Of a stretch of DNA of 64,000 nt, positions 17,213 through 25,377 are shown in pieces; positions within the stretch are counted from its first letter, which is position 1, and each line of letters begins with the position of its first letter. Source of the DNA: Hydrogenothermaceae bacterium (GTDB taxonomy: Bacteria; Aquificota; Aquificia; Aquificales; Hydrogenothermaceae). The notes under the pieces are model-generated. The model was given only the letters and a program-made list of their open reading frames with translations, was not told the origin of the DNA and ran no database searches. The position numbers and the translations under genes are program-made. Where the stretch lies: contig JAOABC010000006.1 in assembly GCA_026418535.1 (NCBI GenBank), positions 62,001-126,000 on the forward strand. Direction: 5' to 3'.

Positions 17213-18729
17213 TGAACTTTATCAAGAACACAATAATATTCTCCGTAGCTACATTTATAAGTAGAATATTGGGATACATAAGGGATGCTACTGTTGCTTA
17301 CTACTTTGGTGCAAATGCTCTCACAGATGCCTTCTACGTTGCCTGGAGATTACCAAACACTCTCAGACAATTGGTAGGGGAAGGTAGTTTTAACGCAGCC
17401 TTCATTCCCATATACTCCCAACAGGAGAAGGTTTCTCCGGAGAATGCAAGACTGTATGCATCCTCTCTTTTTAGCTACTACACTCTTATCCTCTCTGTCA
17501 TAACCTTTTTAGTGGTGATCTTTGCCCCTTGGTTCGTCAAGGTGCTTGCTCCCGGTTTTAAAACTTCTGAAAGTTTTGAGATAACTGTCGAACTAGTGAG
17601 GATAGTTTTCCCCTACTTAATCCTGATAGGTTGGACATCTTTCTTTATGGCTCTTTTAAATACAAAAGACAGATTCTTTATTCCTGCTGTCTCTCCAGCT
17701 TTACTTAACCTATCTTTTATATTCACATCTATCTTCCTTGCAGATATTTACGGCATATACGCCTTGGCTTACGGTGCCCTTCTTGGAGGGTTCTTACAGT
17801 TTGCCATTCAGATGCCTCAAGCTTTCAGGGAAGGTTTAATCTTTAGGCCTACATTGAAGAGACATCCACAGATAAAGACAACCTTAAATAGGATGCTTCC
17901 AGCTTTTGCAGCTTTTGGTGTAAGTCAGTTCTCTTTCGTGATAGATACTGTTCTGGCCTCCTTCCTGTTTACAGGAGCGATAACGTACCTCTACTACGGA
18001 AACAGGATTTTTCAACTTCCGTTGGGAGTATTCATCATAGGTCTTGGGAATGCCCTACTGGTATCTCTTTCAAAACAGCATGTAGAAAACAGGATGAAGG
18101 AATTCTATGAAAGTATACAGACAGGGATGAAGTTCTCTATATTCATATCTCTTCCTGCTACAGCTGGTATGGTATTCCTCGGCCAAGAGATAGTGGACAT
18201 CCTCTTAGTCAGGGGTAACTTCAGTCAGGAGGATGCCACCCTTACTTACTATGCCCTCGTAGGCTACAGTGTAGGGTTCTTAGGATATGCCCTAACTAGA
18301 CCCTTTAAAAGTGGATACTTTGCAAAGGGTGACATGAAAACTCCCCTTGTGTCAACAGCCTTTGGAGTGTTTGGAAGTGTAGTATCTGCCCTTGTATTCA
18401 CATTCATCCTTGGCTGGGGTGTATTTGGACTTGCCTTTGCTTCTTCTCTAGGGGGGTTTTTAAATGTAGCTTACCTCTACTTTAAGTCCCACTTCCAGTT
18501 GGACATGAGAGATATATCTATCTCTTTTCTAAAGAACCTTTTAGCAACCGCATCTATGGTTATAACGATCGAAGGTGTAAAACTATTAGGTATTGATCCA
18601 GTGTTTTCGCTTTTTATTGGTATAGTCCTGTCATCTGTAGTATACTTTATAGTTAACCTTCTCCTGAAGGACTCTAACAGCTTGATGTTCTTAAATATCC
18701 TTCAGAAGAGACTTAAAGCCCGGCTATAG
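17212..18729 (+). CDS. murJ: Lipid II flippase MurJ
   Basis: MurJ moves lipid-linked peptidoglycan precursor across the inner membrane. This 505-residue MATE-like protein has about 14 membrane helices. FISRILGYIRDATVAYYFG and DAFYVAWRLPNTLRQLVGEGSFNAAFIP are the N-terminal MviN signature with the essential Arg residues. Its last 17 bases overlap the tail of the convergent ridA gene. Confidence 0.95.
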   Translation: MNFIKNTIIFSVATFISRILGYIRDATVAYYFGANALTDAFYVAWRLPNTLRQLVGEGSFNAAFIPIYSQQEKVSPENARLYASSLFSYYTLILSVITFLVVIFAPWFVKVLAPGFKTSESFEITVELVRIVFPYLILIGWTSFFMALLNTKDRFFIPAVSPALLNLSFIFTSIFLADIYGIYALAYGALLGGFLQFAIQMPQAFREGLIFRPTLKRHPQIKTTLNRMLPAFAAFGVSQFSFVIDTVLASFLFTGAITYLYYGNRIFQLPLGVFIIGLGNALLVSLSKQHVENRMKEFYESIQTGMKFSIFISLPATAGMVFLGQEIVDILLVRGNFSQEDATLTYYALVGYSVGFLGYALTRPFKSGYFAKGDMKTPLVSTAFGVFGSVVSALVFTFILGWGVFGLAFASSLGGFLNVAYLYFKSHFQLDMRDISISFLKNLLATASMVITIEGVKLLGIDPVFSLFIGIVLSSVVYFIVNLLLKDSNSLMFLNILQKRLKARL

Positions 18730-19087
18730 CATCTATCTCGATTAAAGCATCTTTAGGAAGTCTACTTACCTCTACGGTGGCTCTTGCCGGTCTATGGTCT
18801 TTAAAGTAATGACTGTATATCTGATTTACTACCACAAAGTCCTCAAGATTCTTAAGGTATATAGTGGTCTTTACCACGTGGTCTAGGTTCAGACCAGCCT
18901 CTTGGAGTATAGCTTTGATATTCTCTAACACTCGAGCTGTCTGCTGTTCTATCCCACCACCTATAAACTGGTTACTCTCCGGATCTATAGCAATCTGTCC
19001 GGATATAAAGATAAGATTTTCATACTTTATAGCCTGAGAGTATGGACCTATAGCCCGTGGAGCTTTATCTGTCTCTATAATCTGCAT
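18713..19087 (-). CDS. ridA: RidA family enamine/imine deaminase
   Basis: RidA hydrolyses reactive 2-aminoacrylate-type enamines released by PLP enzymes. This 124-residue protein matches the family in length. It has KAPRAIGPYSQAIK at the start, LIFISGQIAIDPES, VKTTIYLKN, and RPARATVEVSRLPKDALIEIDAIA with the substrate-binding Arg. It follows dnaE by 16 bases, so it is likely expressed from the same transcript. Confidence 0.95.
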   Translation of the reverse strand: MQIIETDKAPRAIGPYSQAIKYENLIFISGQIAIDPESNQFIGGGIEQQTARVLENIKAILQEAGLNLDHVVKTTIYLKNLEDFVVVNQIYSHYFKDHRPARATVEVSRLPKDALIEIDAIAGL

Positions 19088-19103
19088 ACTTCACCCACTC
19101 TTT

Positions 19104-22100
19104 TTAGTAGTATATCTCAACATCTCTCTCACCAACAACCTTAAACAATCTGTGCTTAAACTCATCGTCGTATCTAACATGAAAGTCCGTATGGAGCATT
19201 ATCTCACAGTAGAAATTCCCATTTTCGTATACACATAGTATCACCTCTTTATCTCCTCTATGTTGGATAAAAATCTCTTTTAGGCTATCAACGATACCGT
19301 TCATAGCCTTCTCTTTAGAGAGTTTTATCCTTAAACCTCTCATGTCCTCTAAAAACTTATCTATCTCTGAAACTTTACTTACTGTCATTGTCAGTATCTC
19401 CTGTTCTTCATCTATTTCCACTGTGCCCTCTACAACTACTATACTATCATCTGCTATTATACTCTTATTCTCTAACTTATCTGGAAAAGCTCTCATATCT
19501 ATCTGCCCCGTCTCGTCTGACAGAGAGAAGACCATCATCGTGTTTCCTGCTTTCGTTTTCTTATACTTTAGACTGTCAACAACTCCTGCTATAGTAGTTT
19601 TAAAACCTGACTGTATTTTTTTGGTTGAAAAGGCTTCATCGTATAACTGAGATATTTTTTTAACCTTTCCTCTTAACTCTTTTTTGTAAACACTAAGAGG
19701 GTGTCCAGAGAGATAGAATCCCAGAACCTCTTTCTCCATCTTTAATTTCTCTCTTTCTGTTAACTTTTTAGAACCTTCATATGTATGTTTTACAGGAGCA
19801 GATTGAGACACTATCCCAAAAAGAGAGTTCTGACCAGACAGCTTACCCTCCCTCATCTTTTGACCGTTACTTATGGCTTTATCAACATTATCTAAAAGAA
19901 TACCTCTATCTACACCTTCAAAATCAAAAGCCCCTGCCTTTATAAGAGCTTCCAGAACTTTCTTGTTCAAACTCTTTGAGTCTAACCTCTCACATAAGTT
20001 AAAGATATCTGTGTACCTTCCATTTTTCTCTCTTTCTTCCACGATCTTAACGGCTGATTGTTCCCCAACTCCTTTAATCTTTGAAAGACCAAATCTTATA
20101 GTCTTCTTATCTTCTATCCAAAACTCAGATCCACTTCTGTTTATATCCGGAGGTAATAACCTTATATCAAAGTTCTCCATATCGTTTAGGATGTTCAGGA
20201 ATTTAGTATCATTACTTTCTGTAGATAGCTTAACTGTAAAGAACTCTTCTGGATAGTATGTCTTCACCCATGCAGTCCAGTAGGAAAGGTAGGCGTATGC
20301 GGTAGAGTGGGACTTGTTAAAGGAGTAAGAGGCAAACTTCTCTATATCTTCCCAGAGCTTTGTAATCTTTTCCCTATCAAAACCCCTCTCTACAGCACCT
20401 TCTATAAACCTGTCCCTCATCTTAGCCATCGTCTCCGGATTTTTCTTACCTATAGCCTTCCGTAGTGTGTCTGCTTCTGCCATGGTAAACCCAGAAAGGA
20501 TATTAGCTATGAACATTATCTGCTCTTGATAAACTATCAGTCCGTAGGTCTCAGCCAGTATATCTTTTATCTCCATAAACGGGTATACAATCTCTTTTCT
20601 ACTATGCTTTCTCTCTATGTATTCGTCAACCATCCCACTCATCAGAGGTCCTGGTCTAAATAGGGCAAGGATAGCTATAATCTCATCAAAGTGGTTCGGC
20701 TTTAGTCTGGCGAGTAGGTCCTGCATACCCTTGCTCTCGAGCTGGAAAACTCCCGTGGTTTTTCCGGATTGCAAGAGGTTAAAAACATTCTCATTATCCA
20801 AACCTAGGGCGTTGTAATTCAAGTCTATACCATGTCTCTCTTTTATGAGTTTCTTCATCTGGTTTAGTTCTGTGAGGGTTTTTAGGCCAAGAAAGTCCAT
20901 CTTCACTAATCCAAGCTGTTCAATGGTCTTCATCTCAAACTGTGTGACAAACTGACCGTCCTTATCTGTGTAAACCGGAACATAGTCATCTAACGGTCCA
21001 GGGGCTATAACGATACCTGCTGCATGTATCCCAGTATGCCTTGCAGAACCTTCTAGCTTTCTTGACAGATCTAAAAGCTCTCTTACCTGTGGGTTTGTAT
21101 CGTACAGATGCTTAAAATCCGGATGAGCCTGTAAGTTCTCCTCTATGGTTAGAGTGGAACCTTGTATTGGACCTGGAAGTATCATCTTGGCTATTCTGTC
21201 CGCCTCTTGGTAAGAGAAACCAAGCACCCTTGCTACATCTCTTATGACCATTTTAGATTTCATAAAGTTAAAGGTTATAATCTGGGCTACAGAGTCTTTA
21301 CCATATTTCTGTCTAACATAATCTATAACCTTATCTCTGTTATCCATACAAAAGTCAACGTCTATATCTGGCATGGATATTCTGTCTGGATTTAAAAACC
21401 TTTCAAATATAAGTCCATGCTTTAGAGGATCTACTTCAGTTATACCCAAAGCATAAGCAACCAAAGAACCTGCTGCACTACCCCTTCCTGGACCAACAGG
21501 AACTCCATTCTTCTTAGCATAGTTTATAAAATCCTGGACTATTAGAAAATACTCCGAAAAACCCATACTCTTTATAACATTTATCTCGTACTCCAACCTT
21601 TCTACATATTCTCTTCTCCTCTCCAGAGAGAGATTCTTCTTCCTTTCCAAAATTCTGTCTAAACCATCTTTAGAGAGCTTTTCGAAGTAATCAGATGGAG
21701 ACATATCACAAAACTTTGGAGGTATCTCAAACTTAGGGAACAGATATCCCCTTGTTTCTACTGTATCAATCTCAAGCTCACACTTCTCTGCCACCTCCAT
21801 AGTGTTAAGCAAGTATTCCTCATAACCCTTAAACTTCTGGTACATCTCCTCTGGTCTTGTGAAGTGAAGTCCCCTAACTTTAAAAGCCTTTCCTTTTTCC
21901 TTAAGGTCCTTTAGAGTGCTCTTCATCTGAAGAGCTTTTATGATATCGTGAGCTGTAGCATCATCTTCGTTCAGGTAGTGAGAGTCGTTTGTAGCCACCA
22001 CCTTTATACCTAAATCTTTCCCAATCTGGATGATACCTCTATTGGCTAAGTCTTGCTCCTCTAAGCCGTTATTCTGTATCTCAAGATAAAGGTCATCTCC

Positions 22101-22613
22101 GAATATATTTTTCAGTCTCTTTGCGTACTCTTTAGCTTCTTCTAGTTTTCCACTGGCTATCAAGTACGGAACAAACCCCTTTAAACATGCTGTCTGACAG
22201 ATAAGACCCTCACTGTACTTCTCTAACAGTTCCCAATCAATCCTCGGTTTATAGTAAAACCCCTCTGTATAGGCTATAGAGGACAACTTCATCAGATTTT
22301 TAAACCCTATCTTGTTTTTAGCATGTAGTATAAGATGGTAGTTTTTATCTGTTAGAATATCATCAGAACCTTCACCCTTTTTCTCAAATCTGTTATTTGT
22401 AAAGTAGGCTTCCATACCTACTATAGGCTTAACCCCTACCTTCTTCATCTCTTGGTAGAACTCTATAGAACCAAAGATGTTTCCATGGTCCGTGAGGGCT
22501 ACCGCCTTATATCCGTAATCTCGAGCCTTCTTTGCCAATTCCTTTATTTTTATAGCTCCATCGAGTAGAGAGTAGTGGGAATGCAGATGTAAATGCACAA
22601 AATCCTTAGACAT
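19104..22613 (-). CDS. dnaE: DNA polymerase III alpha subunit
   Basis: DnaE is the replicative polymerase catalytic subunit. This 1169-residue protein starts with the PHP domain (HLHLHSHYSLLDGAIKIKEL, ALTDHGNIFGS). Residues near 390-420 carry PGRGSAAGSLVAYALGIT and MPDIDVDFCMDNR, with catalytic Asp residues. A helix-hairpin-helix region (FGLSKIKGVGEQSAVKI) and a C-terminal OB domain (TTIAGVVDSLKYKKTKAG) follow. A likely extended -10 (TGGTATAAT on the minus strand) covers 22653-22661, about 40 bases upstream. Confidence 0.97.
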   Translation of the reverse strand: MSKDFVHLHLHSHYSLLDGAIKIKELAKKARDYGYKAVALTDHGNIFGSIEFYQEMKKVGVKPIVGMEAYFTNNRFEKKGEGSDDILTDKNYHLILHAKNKIGFKNLMKLSSIAYTEGFYYKPRIDWELLEKYSEGLICQTACLKGFVPYLIASGKLEEAKEYAKRLKNIFGDDLYLEIQNNGLEEQDLANRGIIQIGKDLGIKVVATNDSHYLNEDDATAHDIIKALQMKSTLKDLKEKGKAFKVRGLHFTRPEEMYQKFKGYEEYLLNTMEVAEKCELEIDTVETRGYLFPKFEIPPKFCDMSPSDYFEKLSKDGLDRILERKKNLSLERRREYVERLEYEINVIKSMGFSEYFLIVQDFINYAKKNGVPVGPGRGSAAGSLVAYALGITEVDPLKHGLIFERFLNPDRISMPDIDVDFCMDNRDKVIDYVRQKYGKDSVAQIITFNFMKSKMVIRDVARVLGFSYQEADRIAKMILPGPIQGSTLTIEENLQAHPDFKHLYDTNPQVRELLDLSRKLEGSARHTGIHAAGIVIAPGPLDDYVPVYTDKDGQFVTQFEMKTIEQLGLVKMDFLGLKTLTELNQMKKLIKERHGIDLNYNALGLDNENVFNLLQSGKTTGVFQLESKGMQDLLARLKPNHFDEIIAILALFRPGPLMSGMVDEYIERKHSRKEIVYPFMEIKDILAETYGLIVYQEQIMFIANILSGFTMAEADTLRKAIGKKNPETMAKMRDRFIEGAVERGFDREKITKLWEDIEKFASYSFNKSHSTAYAYLSYWTAWVKTYYPEEFFTVKLSTESNDTKFLNILNDMENFDIRLLPPDINRSGSEFWIEDKKTIRFGLSKIKGVGEQSAVKIVEEREKNGRYTDIFNLCERLDSKSLNKKVLEALIKAGAFDFEGVDRGILLDNVDKAISNGQKMREGKLSGQNSLFGIVSQSAPVKHTYEGSKKLTEREKLKMEKEVLGFYLSGHPLSVYKKELRGKVKKISQLYDEAFSTKKIQSGFKTTIAGVVDSLKYKKTKAGNTMMVFSLSDETGQIDMRAFPDKLENKSIIADDSIVVVEGTVEIDEEQEILTMTVSKVSEIDKFLEDMRGLRIKLSKEKAMNGIVDSLKEIFIQHRGDKEVILCVYENGNFYCEIMLHTDFHVRYDDEFKHRLFKVVGERDVEIYY

Positions 22614-22907
22614 ACTATATTCACCTTCCCAGGTTTTTATTTAAGGATACAAATTATACCAGCTTTACTGACTTCGCTTTTATAAGCCGATCTATATGAA
22701 AGTGTATTATCGAAAGAGCAGCTAGAAATAAACAAATAAACCTAATCTAAAAACTAACTAGAGTATTACAGATCCTAACACAATACTATAACATCATCGT
22801 GTATTAACGGTTTCTGTTTTTTAAAACAGCCTCAACTAAATATTACAAAACTAAAGCTTTATGGTAAAATTTAAGCCTAAAATACTTAGAATTTCAGGAG
22901 AGAGAAG
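22614..22907. other. Divergent intergenic region between dnaE and the BCAM0308-like gene
   Basis: This AT-rich gap of 294 bases has no plausible reading frame. It holds the probable dnaE -10 (minus strand, 22653-22658) and a -10-like TATGGTAAAAT region before the plus-strand gene at about 22860-22870. A perfect inverted repeat CTGTTTT-TT-AAAACAG lies at 22814-22829. I see no structured RNA that I can name. Confidence 0.5.
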
Positions 22908-23384
22908 ATGAGCACCAGAAAAGACAAGTTAATTCAAGAGTACGTCCATGATCCTTACTTTACAAAAGAGAAGTATCATGACCCTTCTGTCTGTGAGAAA
23001 TGTGGGGTGGTTTTTCACGATGGTATATTTGAGTGGCCTAAGGAAGTTCCAGAAAACGCTGAGAAGATAATCTGTCCTGCTTGTAGAAGGATTACGGATA
23101 ACTACGAAGGTGGTGTAACATACCTAAAAGGAGAGTTCTTACAAAAACACAAGGATGAGATCATGAATCTAATTAGGAATGTAGAAGAGGAGGAGAAAAG
23201 ATACAGACCATTAGAAAGGATCATAGATATTGAGGAAGAGGAGGGACAGACAGTCATAAGGACCACCTATGAGCATCTGGCAAGAAGAATAGGGGAGGCA
23301 GTTCATAGAGCTTACAAAGGTGACCTAAAACTAAACTATCCGGAAGGATGGAAGTATATAAGGGTTTACTGGGAAAGAAACTAA
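22908..23384 (+). CDS. Small zinc-ribbon protein, BCAM0308-like
   Basis: This 158-residue soluble protein has one four-Cys metal site, CEKCG and CPACR about 30 residues apart, followed by an acidic helical region (RNVEEEEKRY) and a basic-aromatic tail. The layout resembles the BCAM0308/NMD3-like zinc proteins of uncharacterised function found next to heat-shock or housekeeping genes. The ATG follows CAGGAGAGAGAAG. It is the first gene of a unit with radC and mtnC (9-base gaps). Confidence 0.55.
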   Translation: MSTRKDKLIQEYVHDPYFTKEKYHDPSVCEKCGVVFHDGIFEWPKEVPENAEKIICPACRRITDNYEGGVTYLKGEFLQKHKDEIMNLIRNVEEEEKRYRPLERIIDIEEEEGQTVIRTTYEHLARRIGEAVHRAYKGDLKLNYPEGWKYIRVYWERN

Positions 23385-23393
23385 GCTATAGCC

Positions 23394-24086
23394 GTGAAAC
23401 AGGAAAGAGGCTTATACAGAAAAAGTGTAAAAGAGCTACCTGTAGAGCTGTTACCTAGAGAAAAAGCCTTAAAGTACGGAATAGAGTCACTCTCTGATGA
23501 GGAGCTGTTGGCTCTATCTCTTGGTTCTGGAACAAAAGGTCTAAATGTGATTGGCTTATCAGCAAAAGTTCTTGCTGGTAGTAAAGGTATAAAATATTTA
23601 AAAGATGTGAAGTTAGACCAATTAGAGAGAATAAAGGGGATAGGTAAGGCTAAAGCTCTGCAGATAATGGCTATAGGAGAGATGATAAGGCGCTCGGGAG
23701 AAGATGGGGAGAAAGAAAAAATATCCAGTGTTTTGGACGCGGTTAAATATCTGAAGTACCTCTCTAAAGAAAGACAGGAAACATTGGTTGCTCTCTATTT
23801 AAATAGTTCAAACGAGATAGTACACAGACAGACAGTGGCTGTAGGTTCTTTAAACGTAGTTAGGGTTTTGCCTAGAGATGTACTGTTTTATGCTCTTAAG
23901 TATAACTCAAATGGTATAATCCTATCTCATAACCATCCGGAAGGATCTGCTAAACCTTCCAGTGAGGATATAGAGTTTACAAAAAGACTAATGCATCTGT
24001 CTAACGAGATGGGATTTGAACTCTTAGACCATATAATAATCGGCAAAAAGGACTATTACAGCTTTGCAGGAAACAGTCTAATATAG
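23394..24086 (+). CDS. radC: RadC family JAMM-domain protein
   Basis: This 230-residue protein has the RadC layout. A UPF0758 N-terminal region (LPREKALKYGIESLSDEELLA) with a helix-hairpin-helix (QLERIKGIGKAKALQIM) precedes a JAMM domain with LSHNHPEGSAKPSSEDI, a complete H-x-H-P-x7-S-x2-D site. RadC is widespread, and its DNA-repair role is disputed. The start is GTG at 23394. It is one of two JAMM proteins in this window. Confidence 0.95.
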   Translation: MKQERGLYRKSVKELPVELLPREKALKYGIESLSDEELLALSLGSGTKGLNVIGLSAKVLAGSKGIKYLKDVKLDQLERIKGIGKAKALQIMAIGEMIRRSGEDGEKEKISSVLDAVKYLKYLSKERQETLVALYLNSSNEIVHRQTVAVGSLNVVRVLPRDVLFYALKYNSNGIILSHNHPEGSAKPSSEDIEFTKRLMHLSNEMGFELLDHIIIGKKDYYSFAGNSLI

Positions 24087-24095
24087 AGGTGGTAC

Positions 24096-24785
24096 ATGAA
24101 AATAAGAGCTATAATAACGGACATAGAAGGGACAACTACACCTATATCCTTCGTTAAAGAAGTCCTGTTTCCTTTCTCTTACGATAGGATGGAAGAGTTT
24201 CTAAGAGAAAACTGGGAAAATCCGGATGTTAAGAAAGCTATCGATGAAGTAGAAAAGATAGAGGGAAAAAGTCTATCGTTCCATGAAATTGTAAATACCC
24301 TCAGAGTGTGGATAAAAGAGGATAGGAAGATTACACCTCTGAAGCAGATCCAGGGAATGACCTGGGAGGGTGGTTATAGATCTGGAAACATTACTGGTCC
24401 TGTCTACCCGGATGCATACAGAAAGTTAAAAGAATGGTGGGAGAAAGGTATAAAGCTATACGTGTACTCATCTGGATCTGTAAAAGCTCAAAAACTTCTT
24501 TTCTCTCATACAGACTATGGAGATATAACATACCTATTCTCTGGCTACTTTGATACCACAATAGGCAGTAAAATTGAGGAAGACTCCTATAGGAGGATAT
24601 CTCAGTGTATAAATTTACATCCCCAAGAAATCCTTTTCCTTTCTGATAACCCTCAAGAAGTTCTATCTGCATCAAAAACAGGAATGAGAGTTTACAGAGT
24701 TGTAAGGGAAGGAGATGCTAAATGGATAGAGAAATTTAACAATCCTCAGATCCGTTCCTTTGAAGAAGTAGATCTGTTTGCATAA
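24096..24785 (+). CDS. mtnC: Enolase-phosphatase E-1 (methionine salvage)
   Basis: This HAD-family enzyme performs enolisation and dephosphorylation of diketomethylthiopentyl-1-phosphate in the methionine salvage pathway. The nucleophile motif is TDIEGTTTPISFV. YVYSSGSVKAQKLLF and FLSDNPQEVLSA are the second and third HAD motifs. At 229 residues it matches the family. It is separated from radC by 9 bases, and no other salvage genes are nearby. Confidence 0.94.
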   Translation: MKIRAIITDIEGTTTPISFVKEVLFPFSYDRMEEFLRENWENPDVKKAIDEVEKIEGKSLSFHEIVNTLRVWIKEDRKITPLKQIQGMTWEGGYRSGNITGPVYPDAYRKLKEWWEKGIKLYVYSSGSVKAQKLLFSHTDYGDITYLFSGYFDTTIGSKIEEDSYRRISQCINLHPQEILFLSDNPQEVLSASKTGMRVYRVVREGDAKWIEKFNNPQIRSFEEVDLFA

Positions 24786-24806
24786 ATGAAAAAATTTTCA
24801 TATAAT
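24777..24806 (+). promoter_or_regulatory. Promoter of tRNA-Leu(UAA)
   Basis: A -35-like TTTGCA (24777-24782), overlapping the mtnC stop region, is followed 18 bases later by a consensus -10 TATAAT (24801-24806). The tRNA begins 17 bases downstream. This is a good sigma-70 arrangement by eye. Confidence 0.6.
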
Positions 24807-24822
24807 ATTTTAACTATCAGTT

Positions 24823-24909
24823 GGGAAAGTGGCGGAACTGGCAGACGCGAGGGACTTAAAATCCCTTGGGGGTAACCCCGTGAGGGTTCGATTCCCTCCT
24901 TTCCCACCA
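24823..24909 (+). tRNA. tRNA-Leu(UAA)
   Basis: This class II tRNA has an acceptor stem GGGAAAG/CTTTCCC and anticodon TAA in the loop CTTAAAA. The long variable arm is GGGGGTAACCCC-like, and the T loop is TTCGATT. The discriminator A is followed by an encoded CCA (24907-24909). It is the only tRNA in this window with CCA encoded in the DNA. Confidence 0.95.
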
Positions 24910-24943
24910 TCTACTCAATCATCTGTCCACAAACAAACTGTGC

Positions 24944-24972
24944 TATAATATTTAATCTATAAATTTTTATAG
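24944..24972 (+). promoter_or_regulatory. rpsO promoter and leader hairpin
   Basis: An extended -10, TGCTATAAT, ends at 24949. The leader includes a 7-bp inverted repeat, CTATAAA-TT-TTTATAG (24957-24972), just before the AGGAGG of rpsO. The -35 is not convincing, as expected for an extended -10 promoter. The AT hairpin so close to the ribosome-binding site could affect translation. Confidence 0.5.
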
Positions 24973-24986
24973 TTTAGGAGGTATGT

Positions 24987-25271
24987 ATGTCTATAACTTC
25001 TCAAAGGAAACAAGAAATTATCAAGCAGTTTGCTCTGCACGAGAATGATACAGGTTCTCCAGAGGTTCAAATAGCTGTTCTTACAGAGAGAATTAAAAAC
25101 TTGACAGAACATATAAAAGCTAACAAAAACGACCTACACTCAAGAAGAGGACTTATAGGCTTGGTTAATAAGAGAAGAAAACTACTAAACTATCTAAAGA
25201 GAAAGAGTGAAGAAAGATACAGAAAAGTAGTGGAGACCCTAGGGATAAGAGAATCCACAGGAAATAAGTAA
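24987..25271 (+). CDS. rpsO: 30S ribosomal protein S15
   Basis: S15 is an early-assembling protein that binds the central domain of 16S rRNA. This 94-residue sequence matches in length and has the conserved [40 protein letters not shown] and [19 protein letters not shown] precedes the ATG. pnp follows, as in the rpsO-pnp operons of many bacteria. Confidence 0.98.
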   Translation: MSITSQRKQEIIKQFALHENDTGSPEVQIAVLTERIKNLTEHIKANKNDLHSRRGLIGLVNKRRKLLNYLKRKSEERYRKVVETLGIRESTGNK

Positions 25272-25377
25272 GCTACGAAAGTTATAGGGGTATCAAAACA
25301 TATCGGAGTTCTCCAGAAGTCCAGGACTCCAGATCCCTCTGGCTATCTAAACCTAAACACCATTAAAGAGGGGAAAG
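25272..25377 (+). promoter_or_regulatory. rpsO-pnp spacer with two candidate RNA hairpins
   Basis: The 106-base gap between S15 and PNPase can form GGAGT...ACTCC around 25305-25330. It also holds CCAGA-TCCC-TCTGG at about 25329-25342, just before the pnp ribosome-binding site (GAGGGGAAAG). E. coli has an RNase III processing hairpin at this position that mediates PNPase autoregulation. Function here is inferred by position only. Confidence 0.35.

Noticed and set aside
22670-22700. GCCGAT motif resembling the -10 of a FliA (sigma-28) promoter
   Set aside because: No TAAA-type -35 lies at the required 15-16 base spacing; TTTA upstream is at 18 bases and in a random AT context.
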